Shown here in pieces: positions 1 through 8,197 of a stretch of 64,000 nt of DNA. Position 1 is the stretch's first letter; every line of letters begins with the position of its first letter. Origin of the DNA: an uncultured Lachnospiraceae bacterium (GTDB taxonomy: Bacteria; Bacillota; Clostridia; Lachnospirales; Lachnospiraceae); NCBI GenBank assembly GCA_946566685.1, contig CAMNXA010000013.1, positions 1 through 64,000 of the forward strand, read 5' to 3'. A program made the position numbers and the translations under genes. The notes below the pieces were generated by a model that worked only from the letters and a program-made list of their open reading frames with translations, was not told where the DNA came from and ran no database searches.

Positions 1-277
1 AACATTTACTTACCGATAATCTAGTATTATCCTTCATCCACCACCAAATCCCGCCCCTTCACAAGTTCCAGACTCAGAAATCCCCTCTCCCAGAACTTTC
101 TCAACAAACTTTCTTGTAAATCTTTCCCAAAGCGGATATAATAAAATAGTTATAAAAACGGGAAAAACAGTAAAGCGATTAGATAAGCAAAACAAAGCAG
201 AACAGAGTGGCGTAAAGATAGAAAAGGAAAGCATTGCAACAAATATCGGCTGCAACGGCAAGAAAAAAGCGTACTGC
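1..277. other. Non-coding lead-in upstream of the cotH operon
   Basis: No convincing gene lies here. An 81-codon minus-strand reading frame covers most of it but has no ribosome site and looks like chance. The stretch carries a sigma-A-like promoter (114-142) and a leader of about 130 bases rich in A and G. I looked for a c-di-GMP-type or other riboswitch core in the leader and found none. Confidence 0.6.
114..142 (+). promoter_or_regulatory. Sigma-A-like promoter of the cotH operon
   Basis: TTGTAA at 114-119 and a perfect TATAAT at 137-142 are separated by 17 bases. Transcription would start near 149, giving a 5' leader of about 130 bases before the cotH start codon. Confidence 0.65.
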
Positions 278-1864
278 ATGAAGAATAGAAAATATTATAG
301 CAGAAGAATCATACAAATCATCATATTGATTGGGTTATTGTTTCTATTGGTAAATTGGCGGCAGATAGTTTTCCGTCTGCGCAGCCAGTGCTTGGCGGTA
401 GATATTCTGTCGCAGGAAGAAATGACTGCAAAATTAGCAGAAAGCAAGGACGCCGGACACAGACCGGCTCTTTCCTATAATGACCACGAAGTTGCCTGGG
501 ATGGGATTACAGGCAAATATTATCTACCCCAGAATATAAGCGAGGGGAGAGGAAACATCTGGGACGGCATTTTATCCTCTCGGGATGGCACATTGTACTG
601 GCTGGAAGATGTGTATTTTGAGAAGTATGAAGAAGCTATCGCACAGGGGCATGCTTTTACCCTGTATTGTGTGGATGGGGCGTCCTGGTATAGCTGTGAA
701 GTGGTTTTTACGGGGATGCCGGTGATGGTCATCGAGACCGAAGACGGGATGGAGATTGACAGAGAGGGCGCAGTCTCGCAGGCCAGGATGTGGATTCGGG
801 ACGTGAAAACACAGGGGAAGCAGTATCAGTCCGTGGACTGCCAGGTTTCCGCACGGGGAGACAGTTCCAAGGGGTTTCCCAAACAGGGCTACAAACTGGT
901 ACTTGATAAAAAATTATCGCTTCTCGGACTGCGCACAGATGAAGACTGGGTAATGGTAGCCCTGTGGGATGATGATGGGCTGATTCATAATAAATTTTCG
1001 TATGATGTGTGGCAGGATATGGCGGCCAGTAATTCGGTTCGTAAGGATGAAGGCACCAGGATGGAATATGTGGAATTGTTCTGTAACGATATGTACATGG
1101 GCGTTTACGGCCTGGTGGAGAGAATGGATGCCAAACAGCTGGGGCTTGATAAGAATGATATTCTATATAAATGTCACGGATTTGAGGTGGCGGATGAATC
1201 CATAGAGGAAGACTTTGGACTCAGTGTTGCCTATGATATCAAATATCCCAGGGAATATGACAGGGATACGTGGATTCCGCTCAAGGAATATCTGGATGTG
1301 TGTGCGGTAGATACGGTGACGGATTATGATAAGGCAGTCTCCCTGTTGAATATGGAGAATGCCATAGATTATAATATTTTTATTATGCTGACCTGGGCGG
1401 GAGATAATAATCTCAGGAAAAATATCTGTTTTGTGGCGGAGTATATGCGTGACGGTACGGAGCAGTATCAGATGATCAAAGTGCCCTGGGATCTTAATTT
1501 TAGCTGGGGACAGAGTACTTATGAAGGCGACTTTGACCGAAAGCTGTACCAGCCGCAGTGGATTGAGGATCCAACCCTGTGGAGTTTTGATATTCAGGCC
1601 ATGTATCAGTGTTATCCGGATGAAATTCAGAGTCTTACGCAAGAACGCTGGCGGGAACTGAGAAAGCATGTGCTCTCTGAGGAAAGGCTGTTTGCCATGC
1701 TGGATGAGGAATTTGCTTATCTGCATGGTTCGGGAGCATATGACAGGAATTATGTCCGTTGGAATGAACATGGGCGGGAAAAGTGGAAAGACGAATATAT
1801 TTACGAGTTTGTGGAAGGAAGACTTGCGTATCTGGATGGTTATTATCAGGACTTTCAGGAGTAG
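278..1864 (+). CDS. CotH-family protein kinase-like membrane protein (first copy)
   Basis: 528 residues. One N-terminal membrane segment (about residues 12-30) anchors an extracytoplasmic CotH kinase-like domain. CotH proteins are atypical kinases; the spore-coat member phosphorylates CotB and CotG. CotH hallmarks visible are RGDSSKGFPKQGYKLVL (near 193), MGVYGLVERMD (near 270) and PWDLNFSWG (near 403). In the last motif the second acidic position is Asn407, whereas the second CotH copy in this window has WDYD. The ribosome site is weak (A-rich, no GGAGG). It leads an operon with a VTC polyphosphate polymerase and a DUF4956 protein, a combination that recurs in Firmicutes. The substrate is unknown; nothing here ties it to the spore coat. 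Confidence 0.85.
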   Translation: MKNRKYYSRRIIQIIILIGLLFLLVNWRQIVFRLRSQCLAVDILSQEEMTAKLAESKDAGHRPALSYNDHEVAWDGITGKYYLPQNISEGRGNIWDGILSSRDGTLYWLEDVYFEKYEEAIAQGHAFTLYCVDGASWYSCEVVFTGMPVMVIETEDGMEIDREGAVSQARMWIRDVKTQGKQYQSVDCQVSARGDSSKGFPKQGYKLVLDKKLSLLGLRTDEDWVMVALWDDDGLIHNKFSYDVWQDMAASNSVRKDEGTRMEYVELFCNDMYMGVYGLVERMDAKQLGLDKNDILYKCHGFEVADESIEEDFGLSVAYDIKYPREYDRDTWIPLKEYLDVCAVDTVTDYDKAVSLLNMENAIDYNIFIMLTWAGDNNLRKNICFVAEYMRDGTEQYQMIKVPWDLNFSWGQSTYEGDFDRKLYQPQWIEDPTLWSFDIQAMYQCYPDEIQSLTQERWRELRKHVLSEERLFAMLDEEFAYLHGSGAYDRNYVRWNEHGREKWKDEYIYEFVEGRLAYLDGYYQDFQE

Positions 1865-1883
1865 CCAATAGGGGAGAAAAATT

Positions 1884-2558
1884 ATGTATCGTGTAGAGAA
1901 CAAGTATAATTGCAGTGAGACAGAGATGTATATATTGCAGCAGAGAGTGGATACAGTGCTTCAGCCGGACCGCAATGAGAGCAATCCGGAGGGGTACAGT
2001 GTGGTGAGTCTGTATTTTGATGATCTCAGGGACAGCTGTCTGCAAGAGACGGTGGACGGCGTCAATCTGCGGGACAAGTATCGTATCAGGATTTACAATG
2101 ATTCTCTGGATGTGATCAAGCTGGAAGTAAAATCTAAGAAGGACAGCAGGATTATCAAGAAGTCAAAGTCTATCACCAGAGAAGAGATGGAGTGTCTGAT
2201 GAAGGGGGAATGTATCGCGGATTCGGCGTCAGTAGAAGACCCGGCAACGCTTTTTAATCTGGCGATCCGGACCAGGGGACTGCGGCCTAAGGTGGTGGTA
2301 GCTTATGAGAGAAAGGCTTATGTGTTCGGGCCGGGCAATGTAAGGATTACGTTTGACAGGAATGTGCGGGCCAGCGGGCGGACAGAAGATTTCGGAAAAT
2401 CAAATATTAGCTATGATTTTTTGCGGGAGTGTGATAAAGTATTAGAGGTGAAGTATGATGAATTCATACCGGACTTTCTGTTACAGCTTTTGGAACTGGG
2501 TAATATGCAGCAGACAGCATACTCCAAGTATCAGTTATGCAGAGCAGCGGAGAGTTAA
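1884..2558 (+). CDS. VTC-domain polyphosphate polymerase family protein
   Basis: 224 residues, essentially a single VTC domain. The visible pattern of basic and acidic strands fits the triphosphate-tunnel fold: RVENKY at the N-terminus, VSLYFDD (near 34), RDKYRIRIYND (near 59), KLEVKSKK (near 75), PKVVVAYERKAYV, RITFDRNVRAS and LEVKYDEF near the C-terminus. Family members polymerise phosphate from ATP into polyphosphate or bind it. It starts 19 bases after cotH behind a GGGGAGAA ribosome site and is probably cotranscribed with it. There is no signal peptide, so it is likely cytoplasmic, possibly held at the membrane by the DUF4956 partner. Confidence 0.85.
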   Translation: MYRVENKYNCSETEMYILQQRVDTVLQPDRNESNPEGYSVVSLYFDDLRDSCLQETVDGVNLRDKYRIRIYNDSLDVIKLEVKSKKDSRIIKKSKSITREEMECLMKGECIADSASVEDPATLFNLAIRTRGLRPKVVVAYERKAYVFGPGNVRITFDRNVRASGRTEDFGKSNISYDFLRECDKVLEVKYDEFIPDFLLQLLELGNMQQTAYSKYQLCRAAES

Positions 2559-2584
2559 TAACGAAAGTGTAAAGGAGAGTAATC

Positions 2585-3265
2585 ATGTCGATTAAGGATG
2601 TTATTAAAAGCAGTGTGTATGAGAGCCTGGGCGGCGGTACGAATCTGTCAGTGATGAATATTTTGCTGCTCATCGTGCTGGCCTGTCTGGTGGGCGTTTA
2701 TATCTTTACGGTGTACAAGCTGAGCAGTAAGTCGGCGTTTTATTCGAAGGATCTGAATGTGGCGATCGCGGGCATGCCTCTTATTGTGGCGGCGATCATG
2801 ATAGCGATGCAGTCCAATCTGCTGGTATCTCTGGGTATGGTAGGTGCGTTGTCCATTGTCAGGTTCCGTAATGCGGTGAAGAATCCATTGGATCTTCTGT
2901 ATCTGTTCTGGTCCATCAGTGCAGGTATCATTGTGGGTGTAGGGCTTTATGTATTGGCCTTTGTATTATGTATCGTGATGACGATATTACTTTTGGTGCT
3001 GGATATGGTTCCCAATGCGAAAGCACCGGATCTGCTGGTACTTCGTGCGGAGGCGGACAAGGTGGATTATGAGCAGGTCGAAGGCATCTTGAAGGAGATG
3101 TGTAAATACCACAAGGAAAAATCCAGATGCATCAAAGGCGGCGAAGCAGAACTGATCATCGAGATCAAGACGGCGAAGAAGGAAGAGTTGCTTGAGAAGA
3201 TCACAGGGATTGCGTGCATGACACAGGTCAACTGTATTTCCCATGATGGTGAGAGCCGTATCTAA
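2585..3265 (+). CDS. DUF4956 membrane protein, partner of the VTC/CotH genes
   Basis: 226 residues with three to four membrane segments (about residues 20-40, 57-75, 100-135), then a soluble C-terminal domain of about 85 residues that looks ferredoxin-like. The motif SLGMVGALSIVRFRNAVKNPLDLLYLFWSI is typical of DUF4956 (shown here only in part: key residues G76, R83, F84, R85, K89, P91). The gene follows the VTC gene by 26 bases with an AAAGGAGAG ribosome site. The function of the family is unknown; its persistent pairing with VTC and CotH proteins suggests a membrane platform or channel for polyphosphate handling, which is inference. Confidence 0.8.
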   Translation: MSIKDVIKSSVYESLGGGTNLSVMNILLLIVLACLVGVYIFTVYKLSSKSAFYSKDLNVAIAGMPLIVAAIMIAMQSNLLVSLGMVGALSIVRFRNAVKNPLDLLYLFWSISAGIIVGVGLYVLAFVLCIVMTILLLVLDMVPNAKAPDLLVLRAEADKVDYEQVEGILKEMCKYHKEKSRCIKGGEAELIIEIKTAKKEELLEKITGIACMTQVNCISHDGESRI

Positions 3266-3290
3266 ACGTGTACAGGAAAGGTAAAATGGG

Positions 3291-5279
3291 ATGTTAGTTG
3301 CGATAGCGACATTATATGGTAATATTTATTTGTATAAAAAAAGAAGGAACATAGACAGCACAGGCCTCAGTTCTTATATTGAGGCCTGTTGCGTGTGGAT
3401 GTTCTTTTTGTTTGCGGTGACGGAAGTGTTGTCCGTCTGGCATATGGTGCGTTTTCTTTCCCTGTTTGGGCTGTGGGGGCTGTTTGACTGCATATTGCTT
3501 GCCATGTTGGTATTTCAATGGACAAGGTACGGCAGACAGGCGGCAGGCAGAGGGATAGAGGGAGGAAGCCAGAAGAAAAGGAAGAGCCTGTCCGGATGGA
3601 TGCGCGAAATGTGCGGCAGCGTCCTGCGGTTTTTCAGAGAGGCGCCATATTATGGTATTTTATTGGCCATCGGAGTCATCGTGCTGTTTCTTGCGCTGGT
3701 CACCACATCCAATAATTGGGATTCCATGACGTATCATCTGCCGCGGATCGTCCATTGGGCACAGAACCGCTCGGTGGAACATTTTGCGACCAACAGTATC
3801 AGACAGATTGCCAGTCCAGTATTGGCGGAGTTTGTCAATCTGCATGTATTTATTCTGTGCAGGGGACGGGATATTCTGTTTAATCTGTTACAGGCGGCAT
3901 CTTATCTGACCTGTGCGGTTATGGTGGGGGCGATTGCGAAGAGACTTGGCTGTAACAGGCTGTTTCGGTTTCTGGCGATGCTTTTGTATATGTCGATGCC
4001 CATTGCCTATGCGGAGGCGCTCACCACACAGGTTGATAATTTTGCCACGGTGTGGCTGTTGTTCTTTGTGTATCTGCTGCTGGATATGACAGAGAGGAAA
4101 GAGAAAATAGCAGTAGATTCTGTCACGATGCGCAGGGTCTGCATGATGGGGCTCTGTGTGGCTTATGGTTATCTGACAAAACCCTCTGTATGCATTGGGA
4201 TGGTGGTTTTTGCCATTTGGCTTTTGATTGTGTGTATTGTCAGGAAGGACAGGGTATGGAATCTGTTGCGGCTGGCAGGCTGCGCACTGCCCTGTGTGGC
4301 ACTGCCGATTATTCCGGAGTTGCTGCGTAATTTTAAGACGTTTCATGCCTATGCAAGCCCTGCTACGGGGGCCAGGCAGCTGGTGGGGACGCTTCAGCCT
4401 TCCTATCTGTTCATTAATTTGATGAAAAATCTATCCTTCAATCTGCCCACACCGCTGTTTAAGGACAGTGAGGAATTTTTTGCAAAATTTGCCTCGAAAG
4501 CGGCTAAGATCCTGCAAGTGGAAATAGATGCAGAGTCAATTGCGGAGAACGGTCTGGAATATGGACTGCATAAGGCGAACACTTACGGTTACGATACGGC
4601 TGTGAATCCCTTAGTTATGTGGCTGTTCATCTTCTGCTGTATATGGATGGTCTTTCGGATCAGAAAAACGGACTGGAAGTCATTTCACAGCGGATATTTA
4701 CTGACAAGCGTGTCATCTTTTTTAATCTTTTGTGTATTCCTGCGCTGGGAGCCTTTTGTCAGCAGGTATATGGTGTCCTATCTGGCTCTTTTATGTCCGA
4801 TGATTGTTACACAGATACAGTCAGGCGCAGAAGGAGAAAACAGGCAGTCGTTCCGGCATGCACTGGTGGGGATTATCGCCTTTCTCGGGGTGATGGAAGC
4901 AATCAGTGTGACGCATTACTATTATGAGTTCTGGGACCATTTAGCCAACAACAGACCTTACGGGTACTTTGCTTCCCGCAGAGATCCAGCTGCCTATTAT
5001 GCGGCAGTGACGGATGAGATTAAGGCAAGAAAGTATGAGTCGGCGGGATTGTATCTGATGAAGGCGGATGATTATGAATATCCGTTATGGATGATGGTTG
5101 ATGGCTGTAGGATGGAGCACATTCATGTGATGAATGAATCGGCAGTATACGCGGATAAGGAGTTTACACCGGACTGTATCATATGGTTTGGGAGTCTTCC
5201 GGAAGAGGTGTCAGTCAATGGCAGGATATATGGGCAGGTTACTGATTTCGGGGATGGATACTATCTTTTGGCGCCATGA
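3291..5279 (+). CDS. GT-C family integral membrane glycosyltransferase (GT39/ArnT-like)
   Basis: 662 residues with roughly a dozen membrane segments and an extracytoplasmic C-terminal tail. After the second or third segment there is NNWDSMTYHLPRIVHWAQN (near residue 144), the acidic loop expected in GT-C enzymes that use polyprenyl-phosphate sugars. It also has LTTQVDNFATVW (near 244). It is the last gene of the cotH-VTC-DUF4956 operon, 25 bases after the previous stop, and is followed by a terminator at 5294-5322. The donor sugar and acceptor cannot be read from the sequence. The first 35 codons include a perfect 10-bp inverted repeat (3360-3389). Confidence 0.7.
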   Translation: MLVAIATLYGNIYLYKKRRNIDSTGLSSYIEACCVWMFFLFAVTEVLSVWHMVRFLSLFGLWGLFDCILLAMLVFQWTRYGRQAAGRGIEGGSQKKRKSLSGWMREMCGSVLRFFREAPYYGILLAIGVIVLFLALVTTSNNWDSMTYHLPRIVHWAQNRSVEHFATNSIRQIASPVLAEFVNLHVFILCRGRDILFNLLQAASYLTCAVMVGAIAKRLGCNRLFRFLAMLLYMSMPIAYAEALTTQVDNFATVWLLFFVYLLLDMTERKEKIAVDSVTMRRVCMMGLCVAYGYLTKPSVCIGMVVFAIWLLIVCIVRKDRVWNLLRLAGCALPCVALPIIPELLRNFKTFHAYASPATGARQLVGTLQPSYLFINLMKNLSFNLPTPLFKDSEEFFAKFASKAAKILQVEIDAESIAENGLEYGLHKANTYGYDTAVNPLVMWLFIFCCIWMVFRIRKTDWKSFHSGYLLTSVSSFLIFCVFLRWEPFVSRYMVSYLALLCPMIVTQIQSGAEGENRQSFRHALVGIIAFLGVMEAISVTHYYYEFWDHLANNRPYGYFASRRDPAAYYAAVTDEIKARKYESAGLYLMKADDYEYPLWMMVDGCRMEHIHVMNESAVYADKEFTPDCIIWFGSLPEEVSVNGRIYGQVTDFGDGYYLLAP

Positions 5280-5293
5280 TCCTATACGAAAAG

Positions 5294-5326
5294 AATGTCT
5301 GGCTGTGGAGAAGCCAGACATTTGTT
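5294..5326. terminator. Rho-independent terminator, probably bidirectional
   Basis: An 11-bp perfect stem, AATGTCTGGCT (5294-5304) with AGCCAGACATT (5312-5322), is followed by TGTTTTC on the plus strand and TCTTTTC on the minus strand. It ends the cotH operon and also faces the 3' end of the convergent XRE gene. Confidence 0.8.
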
Positions 5327-5327
5327 T

Positions 5328-5672
5328 TCAGTCCGTGTTTTTCAAAAACTTAATATATTTGAGCAGATCGCGTCTTTCCTTGGCATTTAATGTCTGAAGA
5401 TCAAATACCACATCATGCATGGTGACATCGCCCAGATATTTATTATGCAGATTTGTATTGCCAAGGTATCCGGCTTCGGTACCAAGCAGGTAGTCGGCAC
5501 TGACTTTGTAGTACTGTGCCAGTTTGACCACGGCCCAGATTGGAATTTCACGATGACCATTTTCGTAATTGGAGTATGTCTGTTGTGATATGCCAAGATA
5601 TTCAGCAATGGTTTTCTGCTTGATATCATTGTCCTCCCGTAAATCCCTGAGAATCACACGTAGTTCTTTCAT
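5328..5672 (-). CDS. XRE-family helix-turn-helix repressor
   Basis: 114 residues. The N-terminal two thirds is a Cro/C1-type HTH: LRDLREDNDIKQKTIAEYLG, then ISQQTYSNYENGHREIP (recognition helix near 29-45) and VVKLAQYYKVSADYLLG. The remaining 45 residues are a small C-terminal part ending in a basic helix (RRDLLKYIKFLKN). It reads away from the AbiE pair and toward the cotH operon. A 7-bp dyad (5729-5744) in its upstream region is a plausible self-operator. It may regulate itself or the neighbouring AbiE genes; neither is shown. Confidence 0.85.
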   Translation of the reverse strand: MKELRVILRDLREDNDIKQKTIAEYLGISQQTYSNYENGHREIPIWAVVKLAQYYKVSADYLLGTEAGYLGNTNLHNKYLGDVTMHDVVFDLQTLNAKERRDLLKYIKFLKNTD

Positions 5673-5728
5673 TTTTGCTTCTGTGCTCTGCGCTGGCAGA
5701 CTCCTTTCTAAGGCATTTGATGATTATG

Positions 5729-5744
5729 ACAACATCCATGTTGT
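5729..5744. promoter_or_regulatory. Dyad upstream of the XRE gene, candidate operator
   Basis: ACAACAT-cc-ATGTTGT is a perfect 7-bp inverted repeat. It lies between a CATAAT -10-like box on the minus strand (plus 5723-5728) and a weak -35-like box. A second, looser dyad, ACAAC-aaaaa-GTTGT, sits at 5760-5774. Position and symmetry suit autoregulation by the XRE protein. Confidence 0.4.
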
Positions 5745-5859
5745 TACAAATCCTAGCACACAACAAAAAGTTGTAGCGCGGAAACCATAAAACGAAATGT
5801 ACTTAAAATCATTACAACACATTATTGTATAAACGACCAACGTAGAGTTTGAAAAGTAT

Positions 5860-5903
5860 TTACTTTCTCGCTTAAATATGATAAAGTTTAAGCGAGAAAG
5901 TAA
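5860..5903. repeat. 17-bp perfect inverted repeat, candidate AbiEi operator
   Basis: TTACTTTCTCGCTTAAA at 5860-5876 is repeated as its exact reverse complement at 5887-5903, with a 10-base spacer. It ends 15 bases before the abiEi start codon. AbiEi antitoxins are known to bind inverted repeats in their own promoter, so this is most likely the operator. No U-run follows, which argues against a terminator. Confidence 0.75.
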
Positions 5904-5917
5904 TAAGGCGGTTTGTC

Positions 5918-6511
5918 ATGGAAAAAAATGATATTTTAAAGGAACTGATTGAGCAAAATAATGGCTATTTACTTACATCTATGGTAGTGAAGAAAGGCAT
6001 TACAAAATCCTACTTGGCAAAATATGTAAAAGAGAATGGCATGGAGAAGGCTGCAAGAGGAATTTATGTTACTGATGATGTATGGCCGGATGAATTATAT
6101 ATTATGCAAATGAGAAATAATGCTGTTATCTTTTCTGGTGAAACGGCCCTCTATCTTCATGATTTGGTTGATCGGGAGTACTCCTTCATTTGTGTTTCTG
6201 TACCCACAGGTTACAATGCCACTCATTTAAAAGCGGATAATTTACAGGTAAAATATGTGTCAAAATGTTTTTATGAAATGGGGGTTTGTAAGGTGCCTTC
6301 AAGCAGTGGAAATATGGTTAGAGTTTATGACAAGGAAAGGTGTATCTGTGATCTGATTGCAAATAGAAGGCGAACAGAGGTGCAGATTTTTCAGACGGCA
6401 ATTAGAGAGTATATGTCTGGAAAAGACAGGAAATTGTCAAAATTAATTGAATATGCAGAAAAGTTTGGAATCAGGGACGAGGTAATGAAGTACGTGGAGG
6501 TACTTGTATGA
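5918..6511 (+). CDS. abiEi: AbiEi-type antitoxin and transcriptional autorepressor (type IV TA)
   Basis: 197 residues. The N-terminal winged-helix part (about 1-60) contains LLTSMVVKKGITKSYLAKYV and AARGIYVTDD, the usual AbiEi start. The middle carries FSGETALYLHDL, and the C-terminal domain has VYDKERCICDLIANRRRTEVQIFQTAIREY. AbiEi represses its operon through the N-terminal domain and counteracts AbiEii without forming a complex. Ribosome site AAGGCGG; the stop overlaps the abiEii start by ATGA. Base composition is clearly more AT-rich than the glycan genes around it, consistent with horizontal gain. Confidence 0.88.
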   Translation: MEKNDILKELIEQNNGYLLTSMVVKKGITKSYLAKYVKENGMEKAARGIYVTDDVWPDELYIMQMRNNAVIFSGETALYLHDLVDREYSFICVSVPTGYNATHLKADNLQVKYVSKCFYEMGVCKVPSSSGNMVRVYDKERCICDLIANRRRTEVQIFQTAIREYMSGKDRKLSKLIEYAEKFGIRDEVMKYVEVLV

Positions 6512-7368
6512 TTCATACATCAAAGCAGTTAAAAGATAAGGTTCGAAATATTTCAAAGGGGGATAACAATATTGCTAAAATGCTAATCAGGAATTTCATG
6601 ATGGAACGATTTTTAGAACGGGTGTCTTTGTCTGATTATCGTCATAATTTTATCCTGAAAGGCGGCCTGCTTGTAGCCTCTTTTTTAGGTACCGATATGC
6701 GGTCTACCATGGATATTGATGTGACAGTCAAGGTATTGCCGTTGAGTGTGACTGATATACGGAGAATTATTGCTGAGATATGTGCAATACCACTGGAGGA
6801 TGGTGTCAACTTTCATATTACTTCCGTTACCAGTATTTTGACAGAGGTTGAATACCCGGGAGTCAGAATCAAGCTAGAGGCGGTTCTGGATCGCATGAGA
6901 CAGGTCATTAAAATTGATATCTCAACAGATGACATCATTACACCAGGAGCCATGGAATATGAATACAGATTGATGTTTGAAGACAGGGCAATCCCATTGG
7001 TTACATATAATAAAGAAACCCTGCTTGCGGAAAAGGTGCAGACTATTTTTGCAAGAGGTATTGCCAATACCAGACTTAGAGATTTTTATGATGTCTATGG
7101 TATTATTAAAATGCAGACAGATGAGGTGGATAAAGAACTTTTTTTAAAAGCATTTTGGGCAACTTGCAAGAAAAGAGAAACCTTATTTACGCAAGAAAGT
7201 ATGACAGAAACGCTAGTACAGATACAGAAAAATGCAGGAATGGCACAAATGTGGGAGCGGTTTAGAAAAACGAATTACTTTGTAGGAGATTTGGAATGGG
7301 GAACTGTGCTAGAGGTGGTTTGTCAGGCCATTCAGCCCATTATTGTAATTTATGGAAAAACAGGGTAG
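6508..7368 (+). CDS. abiEii: AbiEii nucleotidyltransferase toxin
   Basis: 286 residues. Motif I of the DNA-polymerase-beta-like fold is visible as KGGLLVASFLG followed by STMDIDVTV (near 50-75), giving the GG...S and DxD elements. A later acidic strand is KIDISTDD (near 133). The C-terminal motif LLAEKVQTIFARG...RLRDFYDVYGI (near 172-201) holds the conserved K and RxxDfyD residues. The related MenA/AbiEii toxins transfer nucleotides and stop growth, which can abort phage infection. The start overlaps abiEi by 4 bases. All key motifs look intact, so the module is probably functional. Confidence 0.9.
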   Translation: MIHTSKQLKDKVRNISKGDNNIAKMLIRNFMMERFLERVSLSDYRHNFILKGGLLVASFLGTDMRSTMDIDVTVKVLPLSVTDIRRIIAEICAIPLEDGVNFHITSVTSILTEVEYPGVRIKLEAVLDRMRQVIKIDISTDDIITPGAMEYEYRLMFEDRAIPLVTYNKETLLAEKVQTIFARGIANTRLRDFYDVYGIIKMQTDEVDKELFLKAFWATCKKRETLFTQESMTETLVQIQKNAGMAQMWERFRKTNYFVGDLEWGTVLEVVCQAIQPIIVIYGKTG

Positions 7369-7408
7369 AATGAATAATGTAAATCGTGGGCGGCATAAGG
7401 ATTCGATT

Positions 7409-8167
7409 ATGAGGAAGGTTTCGTTGTTGGTGACCGTTTATAATGCCGGAGATAATCTGGCGGTCACATTGGATAGTATAGAAAAACAGGATTATCAGAA
7501 TATTGAGGTCGTGATCGTGGACGGAGGATCCACGGACAACACGCTGGATCTGATCAGGCAGTTTGCAGACCGGATCAAAGACCGTGGGGGACTGTCCCTG
7601 CGATGGGTGTCGGAGCAGGACAAGGGCCTGTATGATGCCATGAACAAGGCATATCGTCTCAGCACCGGGGACATCATTGCGGTATGCAATGACAGGCTTT
7701 GTCAGCCGGAGGCGGTGAGTACTCTGGTGAGAGCGCTGGAGGCGGGCGGTGAAGGCTGCGTAGGCGCACATTCCGATCTCGTATATGTGGAGGGCGATCG
7801 GATCATCAGACATTGGCACATGGGGGAGGGAAAGCTTTCCCAGGGCTGGATGCCGGGACACCCGACTCTTTTTTTGAAGAGGGAAGTATATGAAACGTAT
7901 GGTCTGTATGACACTTCTTATCAGTGTGCGGCGGACTATGAATTTATGGTGCGGTTTTTAAAAGATAAAGGCAACAGGCTTGCTTATGTGCCCCGGGTGC
8001 TGGTAGCCATGTTTTATGGGGGAACCAGTAATGCGGGGCTTCGCAATTATCTGGTCTCCTTCCGGGAAGGGTATCAGGCGCTTAGGAAAAACAGTGTGAG
8101 ATTTCCGCTGTGGATCACATTTCGCAGGAGTTTGAGAGTGCTTTTCCAGTTTGGGAAACGTGCCTGA
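7409..8167 (+). CDS. Glycosyltransferase family 2 protein
   Basis: 252 residues from the ATG at 7409, chosen because AAGGA lies 7 bases upstream and the protein then begins directly with the GT2 core KVSLLVTVYNAGDNLAVTL. Further motifs are VVIVDGGSTDNTLDLI (near 32-47) and WVSEQDKGLYDAMNKA (near 69). AVCNDRLC sits where the family usually has a DDx metal site, so the metal-binding acid is reduced to ND. The C-terminal half has CAADYEFMVRFL. It resembles WcaA/CapS-type sugar transferases. In-frame alternatives exist at 7370 and 7352. It restarts the glycan region right after the AbiE insertion. Donor and acceptor are unknown. Confidence 0.8.
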   Translation: MRKVSLLVTVYNAGDNLAVTLDSIEKQDYQNIEVVIVDGGSTDNTLDLIRQFADRIKDRGGLSLRWVSEQDKGLYDAMNKAYRLSTGDIIAVCNDRLCQPEAVSTLVRALEAGGEGCVGAHSDLVYVEGDRIIRHWHMGEGKLSQGWMPGHPTLFLKREVYETYGLYDTSYQCAADYEFMVRFLKDKGNRLAYVPRVLVAMFYGGTSNAGLRNYLVSFREGYQALRKNSVRFPLWITFRRSLRVLFQFGKRA

Positions 8168-8197
8168 GAATTTGATAGGATTATTTGGGGAAAAAGA

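Noticed and set aside
150-277. Possible riboswitch in the cotH leader
   Set aside because: The A/G-rich leader has no recognisable c-di-GMP, c-di-AMP or other riboswitch core and no expression-platform hairpin.
34-279. 81-codon minus-strand reading frame at the window start
   Set aside because: No ribosome site, it covers the cotH promoter and leader, and the protein has no recognisable pattern.
1163-2045. Long minus-strand reading frames opposite cotH and the VTC gene
   Set aside because: They are antisense to clear family members, and their codon use and composition are unlike real proteins (rich in His, Ile, Pro).
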